Shown piece by piece: positions 25,487 through 35,739 of a DNA stretch of 64,000 nt. Positions within the stretch are counted from its first letter, which is position 1. Each line of letters opens with the position of its first letter. The notes beneath the pieces are model-generated. The model was not told the DNA's origin, searched no databases, and was given only the letters and a program-made list of their open reading frames with translations. The translations under genes were made by a program, and so were the position numbers. Origin of the DNA: Gibbula magus (lineage: Eukaryota; Mollusca; Gastropoda; Trochida; Trochidae); contig OW388300.1 in the NCBI GenBank assembly GCA_936450465.1, positions 48,287,378-48,351,377 of the forward strand, in the 5' to 3' direction.

Positions 25487-25990
25487 CTGAAACTAAGGAC
25501 AGTGGGTAATTCATAAAACTGTCATTCCCAACAAATGCACCCTGATTATGCACTCGAGTCCAACATTGAATATACAAACTATTTACGAGGGATTAAAATT
25601 TGAGTCATTGCAGGTTGTTTTAGTTTATCGTGTGCTAATCAAGCTAACCACTTGTCACTTACCAATCAATCAACGTCCATATTGTACATTGTTTAAGCTA
25701 CCTATATATTCGCCATGTTGAAAATGCTCCACACCGTTGAAAAGACTTGTAAACAAGTTGAAATGCGACGCATCCCATCGTCATTAAAATGATATCTACA
25801 GCAAGTGTCGTCTGAAGTATTTTGTTTATTTATATATATAAAATGAGTTGTTTCTCACGTGAAGTAAGGTTATATATAGAACAGAGTAAACATCAGATGG
25901 GTTTGACTGGATCAATCTTCTTTAATACGATGAGCTCATTTAGACCAGTATATCGGTCTTTTCAAGTATGTTTATACATGTGGAATATAT
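25487..25990. other. intron sequence of the lectin gene before the Penelope insertion
   Basis: Open frames at 25155-25577 (minus) run past the splice sites into the intron and should not be read as protein. Nothing else is recognised. Confidence 0.4.
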
Positions 25991-26725
25991 ATGAATTCAT
26001 TCTCCAAAGCCAACCCATTATGCAAGATATTCAACAAAAACACAATAAAACTCAGCTACAGCTGCATGCCTAATTTGAAAAACACCATCGACAGCAACAA
26101 AAAAAACGTCAAGGCAAACAAAGAAACAACTAATGGAAAGAACTGTAACTGTCGCAGTTCCAAAACATGTCCCCTCAAAGGAAATTGCTTGGCCAAATCT
26201 GTCATATACCAAGCAAAAGTGACATCTGAAAATAAAACGGAAACATACGTTGGTCTCACAGAGACAGAGTTTAAAACAAGATTTAACTATCACAAAACCT
26301 CATTCAACAATCCCAGCAAAAAAACTGCCACAGAACTAAGTAAATACATTTGGCAACTTAAAGAAGACAATCTCAAATTCAATGTTGAATGGTCAATTAT
26401 TGGCCAGGCCAAACCATATTCAAACACCAACAAAAGATGCAGCCTTTGCATATACGAGAAATTTATTATTATCTGCAAACCCAACATGGCCAGCCTCAAC
26501 AAACGCAATGAATTAGTTAACACCTGCAGGCACAACAACAAATTCTTATTAAGAAACTGCCAAAAACAAGCACCAGCCCCAAAACGCAACAGCTCCAGAA
26601 ACAGCAAAACGCATAGCCAAAACACAACCACATGCCCCAATCAACCAACAAGCCCAAGCACCCAATCAACAAAACCAGCCGTCAGGCAACAAAGCAACCA
26701 GTCACTTGAAATAGCACGAGCATGA
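25991..26725 (+). CDS. Penelope-like element GIY-YIG endonuclease fragment
   Basis: An open frame of 244 codons matching the C-terminal part of Penelope-like retroelement proteins, just after the RT domain. In order: S-C-M-P-N (23-28), a Cys cluster C-x-C..C..C (52-66), V-I-Y (71-73) and T-Y-V-G-L-T-E (85-91) for the GIY and YIG signatures, F-K-T-R-F with candidate catalytic Arg97, E115 in T-E-L-S-K-Y-I-W, then K-R-C-S-L-C, L-N-K-R-N-E-L and C-R-H-N-N-K-F-L-L. The last 55 residues are low complexity (Gln/Ser/Thr/Pro). No RT domain lies upstream, so the element is 5'-truncated, the usual fate of these elements, yet this part has no stop. It sits in the large intron of the lectin gene, antisense to it. 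The true start is not known, and the ATG at 25991 is only the first in frame. It is probably not expressed as a host gene. Confidence 0.82.
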   Translation: MNSFSKANPLCKIFNKNTIKLSYSCMPNLKNTIDSNKKNVKANKETTNGKNCNCRSSKTCPLKGNCLAKSVIYQAKVTSENKTETYVGLTETEFKTRFNYHKTSFNNPSKKTATELSKYIWQLKEDNLKFNVEWSIIGQAKPYSNTNKRCSLCIYEKFIIICKPNMASLNKRNELVNTCRHNNKFLLRNCQKQAPAPKRNSSRNSKTHSQNTTTCPNQPTSPSTQSTKPAVRQQSNQSLEIARA

Positions 26726-26863
26726 AACAACGTTGTAGTGACACACCATGACTCTGTAGAAAACTGATTTGAATTTCTACATTATATACTGCTCCATTTC
26801 CCACATTTTCCCATTTTGTAACAAGGCCAAACTCCACAAAACCACTCTGGTTTTTGTAAATTG

Positions 26864-26868
<5 letters not shown>

Positions 26869-26921
<53 letters not shown>
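26869..26921. repeat. (AT)n microsatellite
   Basis: About 53 bp of AT repeat 145 bp after the Penelope frame. It creates artificial Tyr-Ile frames on both strands. Confidence 0.97.
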
Positions 26922-26924
<3 letters not shown>

Positions 26925-27189
26925 GAACAAGAACAATATATGATTATAATATCAACATCTTTACATGGCAGTAACATAAGGTCATTGTTCGATAATCACG
27001 CACGTCATAATTGCCTCGAGCACACTAATTGGGTGACTCTTAGAACAATGCAGCCATGTGAGGATTAATGAGTCTGTGTCTCATTAATCACTAGGTAGAC
27101 CCAGGCACGTATCTACAGGTAATCACTTCCTTCTGTGAACTAACTGTTAAGTGAGGGGTAGTATTTTTTATTATTATAAAAAATGCTTT

Positions 27190-27440
27190 TTTGGTTTCTT
27201 TAGTTAAGTTTGAATTCTCTGATTTGGAAAATAATTTACAAAACGGGAAGCTGATAACTTTGTCATTGTTGCAATCTGCTATATGTTTGCCTATCTTTAG
27301 GTGACTTAGATTAGAGTAATTTATTTGTTGTTTATGGACCCTTACCCCAGCTTGAAGATTGCTTGTTTGGCGAATATAAGTGAGATTACATTTGGGACAG
27401 AGGATATATACATAAATAGATATACATAAAGTTCACAATC
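27190..27440 (-). pseudogene. second Penelope-like GIY-YIG relic, opposite orientation
   Basis: On the minus strand from about 27412 the frame reads V-Y-I-L-C-P-K-C, T-Y-I-R-Q-T-S-N, V-R-V-H-K-Q-Q-I-N, L-K-I-G-K-H-I-A-D-C and on to F-C-K-L-F-S-K. This is the 'VY.I.CP.C...YIGQT...L..R...H...I' layout of the GIY-YIG domain in Penelope-like elements, with Gly of YIG replaced by Arg. An in-frame stop lies just before (about 27455). It differs from the element at 26 kb, so it is an independent, older insertion in the same intron. Confidence 0.75.
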
Positions 27441-28344
27441 GGAACCTGTATTGTTTATATTCGATATTAAAGTCTGTGTATCTGCGTTCTACCCATCACT
27501 AGAATGGGATTTAGGTTTGCACACAAACTCTTAAACAATGTTTTTATTAATATATCAAAGCGTTGTTATCGTTTATGGTATGAGGAGAAAGGATATATAT
27601 TGTACCTTTGTATGCATTCAATGAATATTATCATGTTAACAATTGTTATAAATTGTTACGAAATGTTAATTTGCCTTGGGTACAATTACTACGTTGTTGT
27701 TGAGAAAGCTAATACATGTTTCTAAGTTATTCCACTTTTAAAAGCGTTTCAAAGACTCTTTATTCAGAAAAACAATGCATTTACAAATACTGTCTGATTC
27801 ACAAGTGGAATACGACATCACCGGTTGATATTGAAACTAATTGCAAAACACTCTGACGGATTCAGTTATTTAAAAAACTTATCTTATATTTGAAGAATGT
27901 GTTAACACATTTTTGTGTTTTGAAATCACAAATGAGTTTTAATGAAATAAGTGAAGTAGCATGAAAACGTTTTGAAGAAGTCTGAACACAATTCAAGAGA
28001 TTGGTAAGTTCAAACATTATTTCTAGACCATATAAGTAATGGTTCGTCCCGATACCATTCCAGCAAAATGGGTTCGAGTGTAAAAAGGAAATGTCTGAGG
28101 AGAAATATTTTTATAAGCAATTTAAAAGTAATACAATATTTGAAAAACGGAAAATTGTATAATTAACGATATTGAAATGTTCAGTTACTCTGATTTTGAG
28201 GGTGTTATGTACCTTTGTAAAAGTAGGCCTTCAATTTCGATATGTAATTTTAAATCTTCACTGGCACGTGGTTATTGAGAAAAACAAAATATCTATAAAT
28301 CAAGAAACACAGATATTGGTTTCAAAAAGAGGGAATAAACTTAC
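27441..28344. other. rest of the large lectin-gene intron, nothing recognised
   Basis: AT-rich, short chance frames only. With the Penelope pieces, the intron between 28345 and 25486 spans about 2.86 kb. Confidence 0.45.
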
Positions 28345-28543
28345 GTTTACTGTTTTGAATGTATTGCCAACCGGATTCGGGTATCAGACCAGGAAATCTC
28401 TCCCGATAGAGTTTGTCAGAGAGAAGACACTGTTTGGTTTCTGTGTGGTAGAAGAAGGAAACACAGGGTTTCAAACACTTCATTCCACATGATAGAAGGT
28501 TAGGCGTTGTTATTGAAGTCGTCTTCTCCTTCATCACAATGTT
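28345..28543 (-). CDS. PAN/C-type lectin gene, PAN/apple-like exon
   Basis: A 199-bp exon with acceptor TTTTGTTTCAG (CAG at 28546-28544) and donor AAAC|GTAAGT (GT at 28344-28343). It reads N-I-V-M-K-E-K, L-L-S-C-G-M-K-C-L-K-P-C, S-F-F-Y-H, K-Q-C-L-L-S-D and G-W-Q-Y-I-Q. The C...C...C.SF.Y....C.L pattern is that of a PAN/apple domain, a disulfide-linked adhesion module. It ends in phase 1; the next exon (25486) starts with two bases completing a Pro codon, so the join is in frame. PAN followed by a C-type lectin domain is a common layout in molluscan secreted lectins. A signal-peptide exon should lie further 5' (higher coordinates), but I could not identify it, so the gene is incomplete here. 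Confidence 0.72.
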
Positions 28544-29236
28544 CTGAAACAAAAGTCCATACAGAACCTGAACACTGTATCCGGCAAACATTTGGAAATT
28601 ATTTTCCACAGCAGTTATAACTATAACCAAGTGAGATTTATTGGGTCTTTTCGGTTTTATCGAAATCTGATATCTGTTTTGGGACAACGTTTTGTTATAA
28701 GATACTACCAGTAGAGAGAAATGCAATATTATATTGTTAATGTTTTCAGATTACTGTTCATCCTACACAATAAATGTCATGTGATGGCTAGGTCAGTTTG
28801 AATTATTTATCGATGAGATGTGGAGACGACATCAACATGACACGACCGTTTCTTTGGATGTGTTGATACGCCACACGGTATGAATGCCCGAGGTATGTTT
28901 GCACAAATGCCAGCAGTTATTTAAGAGCTCTCGTCCAATCAGAAGAAACGCTGAAAATTAGTGTAAGAAATCATTTTGTAATTACAATAATATATTCTTT
29001 CAAAATGTAACATATTGTTGATACCTTGAATGGTATTTTCATTTAGATTGATATGGTCAAACACTTGTGAAACTTTAACTTAAATAAGCACGAAGGAAAT
29101 GGCACCAGCGCTGAGTTTCCTTAACAAATAATACTAATTTACACTGTCTTTCGCATATTCGAACCCAAAATATTACATTTAACATATGATACAGAAACAT
29201 GATTACCACGAGTGTGTTTATATACATATATATTAC
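28544..29236. other. 5' side of the lectin gene, nothing recognised
   Basis: The missing signal-peptide exon might lie here or beyond the DIRS element. No convincing hydrophobic ATG-led frame with a donor was found. Confidence 0.35.
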
Positions 29237-29549
29237 ATACTTGTCAGGTTTGAAAAACCAACATTGCTCAACGCTTCCCTCTGAAGCGTTCCTTGTTGAG
29301 CAAGCTCACGGTCACGCGTGTGTTCTCTCTTGACTTGTTTCGATGTGGTTATTAAATTTATCCTAGTTCCTCAAACCTTTATAGTTATATTGTTCAATGT
29401 CCTTACTGTCCTTTCCTGACCAAACTGCTGAACTAATTCTCGCTAATGAGTTGACTCTTTGGTAGGGATTGGTTGCTCGTGTTGTAGCCTTCCTGTCGAG
29501 CCAGACTGCCTGTCTGGACTCGGACTGCACGTGCAGACCGTGCGGGTCG

Positions 29550-30160
29550 TGACACTTGCCTATTGCTTGACTTGCCTGTCCTAACAGATTCTGGTATGGT
29601 TTGGTGTACTTCATTACAACTAAAAGTTTACCAAAGAAGGACCCCCGGAAAGGTGTTTTTTTCAAGATGGCGTCCAAGATGGCCGCCGAAACCCTCTAAC
29701 TGATCATTACTCTGTACCCATCAACTCAAATGTGTTGATCTTGGTGTCTATCCCCAGGTTTTGGGGGGCAACTAACACATTAATATCATACAAAATTGTA
29801 TTTCTCTATTATTGAACACAAAAAAACAATATGGCGTCAAAAATGGCCGCCGACACCTCCAAATGACCACAAGTCTATAACAATTCACTCAAATTGTCTA
29901 TTTTTGGGGGCAAATAGGATTATTGCGGTCCATAATAGAGAAACACAATTTTGTATGATCTCAATGTGTAAAACCTGGGGATAGTCACCAAGATCATCAC
30001 ATTTGAGTTGTCGGGTACAGAGTAACGATCATTGAAATGTTTTGGCGGCCATCTTGGACGCCATCTTGACAAATAACTTTTTTCGGGGGTCCTACTTTGG
30101 TAAACTTTTAGTATGTTAAAAAGTAAACTAAACTCTACTAGAATCAGTTGAGAAACTGTT
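29550..30160. mobile_element. long-TIR foldback element nested in the DIRS
   Basis: 29619-29805 is the reverse complement of about 29930-30112, at roughly 85-90% identity. Landmarks: ACTAAAAGTTTACC / GGTAAACTTTTAGT ends, CAAGATGGCGTCCAAGATGG, TACTCTGTACCC, TCTTGGTG.CTATCCCCAGG and ATCATACAAAATTGT. Weaker inverse similarity extends to about 29560 and 30155. The centre (29826-29935) is a third partial direct copy (ATGGCGTCAAAAATGGCCGCC region). It has no coding capacity. It separates the left DIRS repeat from the DIRS gag region. Confidence 0.82.
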
Positions 30161-30379
30161 TGTAGCAATTCGCCAAGAGTGAACTCGCTTGTGAGTGAGT
30201 GTCGTCTCATCACACTCGCGGGTGAGAGGCCTGAGAAGGAGGCGGTATGGAGGGTTTGTCAGCTCTCTATCGAGGGTTTGGGGCGGTGGCCAGCGGTGTG
30301 GCCGAGGACACCTTATCGGCCGCTTGTATCTCCGCTTAAGTGACCAGCTTGCGCAGGGATGGGTTTCTAGTGAGGACTA

Positions 30380-30660
30380 ACGTGTCGCTAAACATACCGA
30401 AGGGGCTGGGGGCGGTGCATGTCACCGCCAAGTCTCTGTTCGCTGAAAAAATGCCCGAAGCACTTCGCCAGCGCCAGGAAGCCCCGCAGCAGGACATCAC
30501 CAACAGGCTGGCGAGGTGAAAAAGAAGGCTGCAACGCCTCGCAAGACCCCCGCAGAGGCCACTCCTGTTCAGTCCATCCCTAACTGGCGACTTCAATTTC
30601 CATGGAGTTGGTAGCCCCAAACCCACACCTGACACCCCCTCTCGCTACAACCCTTGGGCA
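30380..30660 (+). pseudogene. DIRS gag-like region remnant
   Basis: A GC-rich stretch with broken frames (for example V-T-A-K-S-L-F-A-E-K-M-P-E-A) before the RT relic. It is placed as gag by position only. Confidence 0.4.
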
Positions 30661-30683
30661 ATCGCGACGGCAAGAAGTGACAG

Positions 30684-31360
30684 GTGATAACCGCCGTGCC
30701 TCCCGCCTCCAGTAGTCCTGTCCGACGGGGACCAGGTGGAAGGTCGACTGGCGGGTTATGTCCCCAATTGGAGATAGTTGTCTCTAGACCTCCTTGTGTG
30801 TCAGATCCTCACCACCTCCCTCATATTCCGATCTTCACGTCGTTCCTCCATTTCATCCTGATGGATGCAGTTCATCAGGTGCAGTTCATGATGTACCTCC
30901 CTTCTTTGGGAACAACGCGGTTGTTCAGGCGTCTGGGGTGGCTTATAAACTTAGAAAAATCAGATCCAGTACCGGCCACACCTCTCACGTTTCCTGGAAC
31001 TATCCTGGACTCACGCCTGTTCAAAGTGTTCATTCCCAGGGAGAGGATGGAGAGACTCGCATAGCTACATTCTGCGCTGTCACTGCGACAGTGGCAGGGG
31101 GTGCTAGGCCTCCTGACCTCCGCTCATGACCTGACCGTCAGGGGCAGGCAATATCTGCCTCCAGTTCAGGTGTTCCTGAAAACGCACGTCAGGGAAGCTC
31201 ACTGCTCTCACGCTTTCCGGCTTCTGCCGGACCCGTCGGCTTCCTGGCTTGGTGTCGGGTGTAGGACAATGTCTACTCAGGCGTCGAACTTTGATTGCCC
31301 CCGCATCCCTTCATGGACGCCTTTGCTTTTTCGCCGCCGGCCATCCTCTCGCAAGTAGTA
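30684..31360 (+). pseudogene. DIRS reverse transcriptase/RNase H remnant
   Basis: The first part reads G-G-R-S-T-G-G-L-C-P-Q-L-E, like the 'GGRL..F...W' start of DIRS RT. It then jumps directly to R-L-G-W-L-I-N-L-E-K-S-D-P-V-P, T-F-P-G-T-I-L-D-S-R and F-I-P-R-E-R-M, the 'LGF.IN.EKS.L.P...FLG..ID...' block that normally follows the RT palm. The palm with its Asp pair is therefore deleted. Further frames (L-L-G-L-L-T-S-A-H-D) fit the next part of the protein. Frames overlap and shift; non-functional. Confidence 0.72.
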
Positions 31361-31543
31361 GGGAAGCTACAGTCCACTCTCACCATCAGACTCCTCTTCA
31401 TAGCCCTAGTTCATTCCCCTGCACAGACTAGCTTCGGTGGAATCTGCTGTGAAGCAACTCAAGCGGTCTTGTACACGAGAACCCGCATGTTCTCAATCCT
31501 CACGCTTGGCTTGTATTAAAAAGGTGTTAAGCGGGTACTCTTA

Positions 31544-32095
31544 GTGAGTGGCCAAGCTAAACGGCCAACCACAAGGAAGCTCTATGACTTCCAGTGGGAT
31601 GCCTTCCCCTCGTTTTGCGAGGAGGAGGACTTTGAAGCGGAGGCGGCCTCGCTGCCCCAAATCGCCGTGTACTTGGTGTACATAGGAAACGAGAGAGGGC
31701 TCAAAGCTTCCTCGATCAACTTAAACTTGGCAGCGATCTTGTTGGTAGTCCGCAAACGCTCTCGTGGACTTGACATCTCCGTTCTGAAGGGGCTGATTCG
31801 CCATAGTTTTTGGTCACCAACGTTCAGATGTATATGAACCACCGACGGAGACCACCCTCCTCCGTCGCAATGGCTTTGGCTGCGAGAATCTCGGAGTTCC
31901 ACACTCTTCAAGCTCTTAGGATTCGATCGTCGAGACGGTGGGTCCGCTACGTTGGGCCTGGCCCAAGATTTTGTCTGTAAAAACCAGGACGAGAAAGGAA
32001 GGAACTTTCTGATCCCACCGTTACGTCCTGAAGCCGACTCGCACTTGGATTTCCACTTTTCATGGTTTCATACCATCTGGTGCTCAGGCACGCCA
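31544..32095 (+). pseudogene. DIRS tyrosine recombinase remnant
   Basis: A frame from 31544 gives K-L-Y-D-F-Q-W-D-A-F, F-C-E-E-E, L-P-Q-I-A-V-Y-L-V-Y-I and S-S-I-N-L-N-L-A-A-I, the SAM-like N-terminal core-binding domain of DIRS/phage-type integrases. It stops at 31837. Later frames read L-Q-A-L-R-I-R-S, then after a shift L-G-L-A-Q-D-F-V-C-K-N-Q, then F-L-I-P-P-L, part of the catalytic domain. The catalytic Arg-His-Arg-Tyr set is not intact. Confidence 0.7.
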
Positions 32096-32659
32096 GGCTA
32101 AGGGTTTAAAGTAATGAAAAAATTAAAAGTATGAAAAAAAATTTAACATTTTTAAATAAATGTCATTTTTAATACTTACCTGGTTGAAAAACCAACTCTC
32201 GTTAGTTCCCGTCCTCCCCTCTTAGGTTTGGGGTTAATGCTCGCTTGCAGTAGGGAATGATGACGTCAGCGATGTCACGTGACTCGAGCGCCACCTATAT
32301 CGGGTAGTGTCCCTTTTTATTCTGCGATCTATGTTGAGGAACGCTTCAGGGGGAAACGTTGGGCAATGTTGTTTTTTCAACCAGGTAAGTATTGAAACTA
32401 CATTTACTCAAAACTGTTATATATATTATTAGAATTGGGTACTCATTCACGTTAGCTAGCAACGTTTTCGGTCATGTTGGCCTCTTCAGGTTAGGCTTTG
32501 AATTTCTTGTGATAACTGGACTATACTGTGTATTAAAAGAAAACACGTCAGGTTAAAGAATTATATAAAATTTTGAAGATGGAATGTTAACTGTATTTCA
32601 GTACGAGTGTATAAAATGTTCAAGTCAAGTCATTTACATGCGAATTTAGCTACATTGTA

Positions 32660-33815
32660 AACTGGCAGGCAAAAGAAAGTGAACACCTCTTTTTAAATCA
32701 CTATACTTAAAAAACTAAATATGGTAGAAGTTTGAGATAAGGTACATTTGATAGTTCATTCATTTCGAAAAACGTCAAAATCCTAAACTTTAATGTTTAA
32801 TTAGCCAGTTTGGCACACAAGAAATCCAAAAGATGTAGGGGTAAAAAAACACAACCAAACACGTTAATTGTAATTCTTTCTATTCCCATAAGTCGTTCAA
32901 TTTGTAAAATGTGCCAAATGAGTGCCAAATGTGGTCGATTCGTGTGTCAGGCATTATGACATGCACTGTATGATCGAGAATTAAAAATGTCTTATGGCTG
33001 TTTCTGTGTTCATGCAAAACATGTATCGACGCTTGTTCATTAACTGGAGGGTATGGATTGATTCTAACACGTCATTGTGGACCGTCTGACAGTTGTCCAA
33101 TCAGCGACAAGTCTTGAGAAAATAGAAATGATTGTAAAGTTGTAACGTTGCAAGACAAACCGACGTTGTCACGGCCATAATGACATTAGCCATACATCAA
33201 AGTTAAGCGGTCAGTACCTGTCTATTGAGCAGTCGAAACACTTCGATTCTATCAGTTTAAGGTATTCTGGTGCACGTGTGCGTGGTGACACGCCGATCTA
33301 TGGTGGTCGTCGTCAATGACGTCACTCAGAGATAGCGTTGGCGGCGGTCTAACGCAAGCAGATATCAACCTTCATGGGGCAAAAAGACCATTGTTTTGTG
33401 TGTTCTGGGGTTGTCAAATGTCTCCCCAACTCGGCTGTAATTTGACAACACATTTACATTAGAAGTGCAGGAACAACGGCGATTCTTGTAGCTTTGGTAT
33501 CCATTGCCCAACTTTTGTCAAATTTCAGAAGTTATTAGAGTGTTTCTGGTGTTACATTTGACGGGTTTTAGGTGTGTTTTTCACAGATTGGATGGCCAAC
33601 ATTAATAATGTGTAGCAATTTTACGTGACTTTACACCAGTATGGAGATCACGTGTTTTTTCTCCAAAATGTGTTAATCTTGTTCTAGTTCAACTTTAAAA
33701 AAAACAAAAGTTAATGTTTAGGCCCTGTGTATCCGATGCTTACTGTCAACATCAATATTATCCAGTTTCCATAATTTCATTTTAAAAAGTGTATACTTTC
33801 TTTTGCCTGTCAGTT
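32660..33815. mobile_element. Tc1/mariner-like element, 1156 bp, TA-flanked, decayed
   Basis: Terminal inverted repeats: AACTGGCAGGCAAAAGAAAG at 32660, and at the right end CTTTCTTTTGCCTGTCAGTT, finishing at 33815 (two mismatches within about 27 bp). TA dinucleotides flank both (32658-32659, 33816-33817), the Tc1/mariner target duplication. Length suits a transposase-bearing Tc1 element, but I could not recover a transposase frame in the interior, so it is either strongly decayed or non-autonomous. Confidence 0.8.
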
Positions 33816-33817
33816 TA

Positions 33818-34980
33818 TGTACTGATTGTGATGGATGTTGGCGACGTATACATGTTATGTAAATTTAAGCTTGGAACCAAAATATTGATGCGTCATTATA
33901 TTATACACAGTATATAATAAAAATACCTTATTTTAAAGCGAAACATATATCCATGAATTTGAAAATAGCAATTTCATCAGATCAATGCCTAAACATTGCA
34001 TTTATAATCAACCAAAACAGAACAGTAATGTGAGATCTGATCATTATTGTATCTGGTTTTATGATAAGTGATATCTTTAACGTCATCAGTAATTAATTAT
34101 AATGCGTTGAAATTTTGACATCATAATAACATTAGCTCACGTTCATAAATTCAAAGCTTTCAACCAATCTTACGCATATTCTTCATAACAGAGTTTAGAA
34201 TAAATATAGATTAAAGAAAGAGATATTTTCTAATGTTGTGGTTTATTCACGAGCGGAAGCGAGAATAAATCACAACTTTAAAAAATATTGAGGTAGAATA
34301 TTGTTGATAAATCACGAGATATGTTATATATTTGTTACATGCGAAACTCGATATTCATTTGAGACAAGCATCAAACTATGCGCGACATTACCGCGTAATA
34401 ATACTAATCATTGTTTTCGTTGTTGGAACAATATACTGTGGAATTATTCTGATGGATGAGCAAAAACCTCAATTAATTTCTCCAGTGCTACTTATAATAG
34501 GTGCATGCTGTAAAAAGATTAATGATTCATATCTGTAAATATGCAATAGCATGTTTACACATGTACATGCCATAAATAAAGAACTTTTAGCTGTATTGAT
34601 GAAGTCAAGAGTTTATAAAGGCAAGGGTTTTAACAGTTCACAAGTCACCCCGAGTCCACCCGACCTGCACACCCATGTCACTACATTAATTAATGGGTCT
34701 CCAAACTATCCTCCTCGTCTTGCTCAATCCCTCAAATCCAGCAGGTAATCTGATTATCTGCTATCTCGGGATAAGCAGGTTGTCTACCCATCGATGCTAC
34801 AATATTACGTTGTCCGGTTATAACATATATTTCTTATCATGAAATGAACACGGGCAAAGTCGGATCTCAAAATTAGCCTGGGATGAAAAGGATATCTTAC
34901 AACAGATAGTTTGCAATGTAGATTAAAGGTCGACAGATTGAAGATTGAAACAGCAAGTTTGATTTGATGCATTCTGAATT
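33818..34980. other. AT-rich DNA with one short hairpin
   Basis: A hairpin at about 34237-34276 has arms GTTGTGGTTTATTC / AATAAATCACAAC and tip ACGAGCGGAAGCGAG, similar to other CGAG-tipped hairpins in the window. Nothing else is recognised; the frames at 34332-34538 and 34551-34748 have no domain. Confidence 0.55.
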
Positions 34981-34984
34981 GGTC

Positions 34985-35175
34985 CTCGTTGAACTAATGA
35001 TCGCCAAAGCTCCCACTTTTCATATTGACTGTTATTCATTCACACAGACATAATCAATCTTAGAACGAAGCTGGTATGTGAAAGATATGTTTGATGGATT
35101 GACTTAACAGGTTTTTAGCTTCTGCCAGTTCTGCAATAATTGTGTTTTTACATGAAATCATTGATTGAAAACGAC
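34985..35175. repeat. core repeat of the duplication array (copy 1, diverged)
   Basis: Contains ATTCACACAGACATAATCAAT, a GCTGGTATGTG segment and ACATGAAATCATTGATTG. This is the ~170-bp core shared with about 36.2-36.35, 39.99, 44.38, 45.75, 52.98, 55.23 and 60.20 kb. Confidence 0.6.
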
Positions 35176-35474
35176 TGCTGTATCTGCTTTATTTGCATAA
35201 CATTAGAAGACCATTCAAAATGTTATAATCCCCAACTAGAAAGAAGTATGTAAGATATGTAAGAATGTCTCTTATATTTACTATTCAATTAATATTCCTT
35301 TAATTACCCCGGAAAGAATTCATGTTGAGTCATGACAGAGCTTGTGTACAATACAGACAGACAATGCAAGATACAAGCATATACATAGAACAATCAAAAT
35401 CGATCAACTTAAATATCATTTAAAGGTCGAATACTTATTTCAATTTAATTTACTATATATTACATCTTTGATGG

Positions 35475-35622
35475 ACATTCTAGAAGTTGAGGTGATAAAG
35501 AATGAAGAACAATGTTATAGATACACAACTTTTTGATTCTGTGTAGGCGACGTTTCGACATAGATACTAATGTCGTTGCCAAGCAGGTCAGAAAGGTGTT
35601 GATATTATCTCTGTAAGAAAGT
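35475..35622 (-). repeat. family R terminal repeat, copy 4
   Basis: Plus-strand landmarks: ACATTCTAGAAGTTGAGG, GAATGAAGAACAATG, ACACAACTTTTTGATTC, GGCGACGTTTCGACATAG, ACTAATGTCGTTGCCAAGCAGG. Very close to the left arm at 10.86 kb, but the second (inverted) arm is absent. Confidence 0.75.
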
Positions 35623-35739
35623 TCATTATGTTGAATGAGTCCTATCAATACAACATCGTCAGCAAACTTCCCATTTGGATTATTGGGGCCATTACTAACT
35701 AGTCATTTAGATAAATATATTATTAATATGTCAATTATT

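Larger units (their letters stand above)
29237..32395 (+). mobile_element. decayed DIRS-type retrotransposon with inverted terminal repeats
   Basis: The left end (29237-29300: ATACTTGTCAGGTTTGAAAA, ACATTGCTCAACGCTTCC, TGAAGCGTTCC) is inversely repeated at the right end (32333-32395: GGAACGCTTCAGG.., ACGTTGGGCAATGTTG, TTCAACCAGGTAAGTAT), at roughly 85% identity. A direct copy of the left tip (AATACTTACCTGGTTGAAAA) lies at 32171, matching the split/internal complementary repeats of DIRS elements. Between them are gag-like, RT/RNase H and tyrosine-recombinase relics, in that order. The interior is markedly GC-richer than the host DNA. Indels, stops and a missing RT palm make it dead. Confidence 0.8.

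Noticed and set aside
25155..25577. single 140-aa minus frame
   Set aside because: It runs through an acceptor and a donor site. Only 25307-25486 is coding, as the lectin domain and phase show.
25991..26640. minus-strand frames (91, 67 and 116 aa) over the Penelope GIY-YIG region
   Set aside because: Shadows of the plus-strand GIY-YIG frame.
26682..27068. frames with long Tyr-Ile runs on both strands
   Set aside because: Artefacts of the (AT)n microsatellite at 26869-26921.
29363..30213. frames of 97-104 aa over the foldback element
   Set aside because: They lie across the inverted arms and have no recognisable domain. They are by-products of the repeat.
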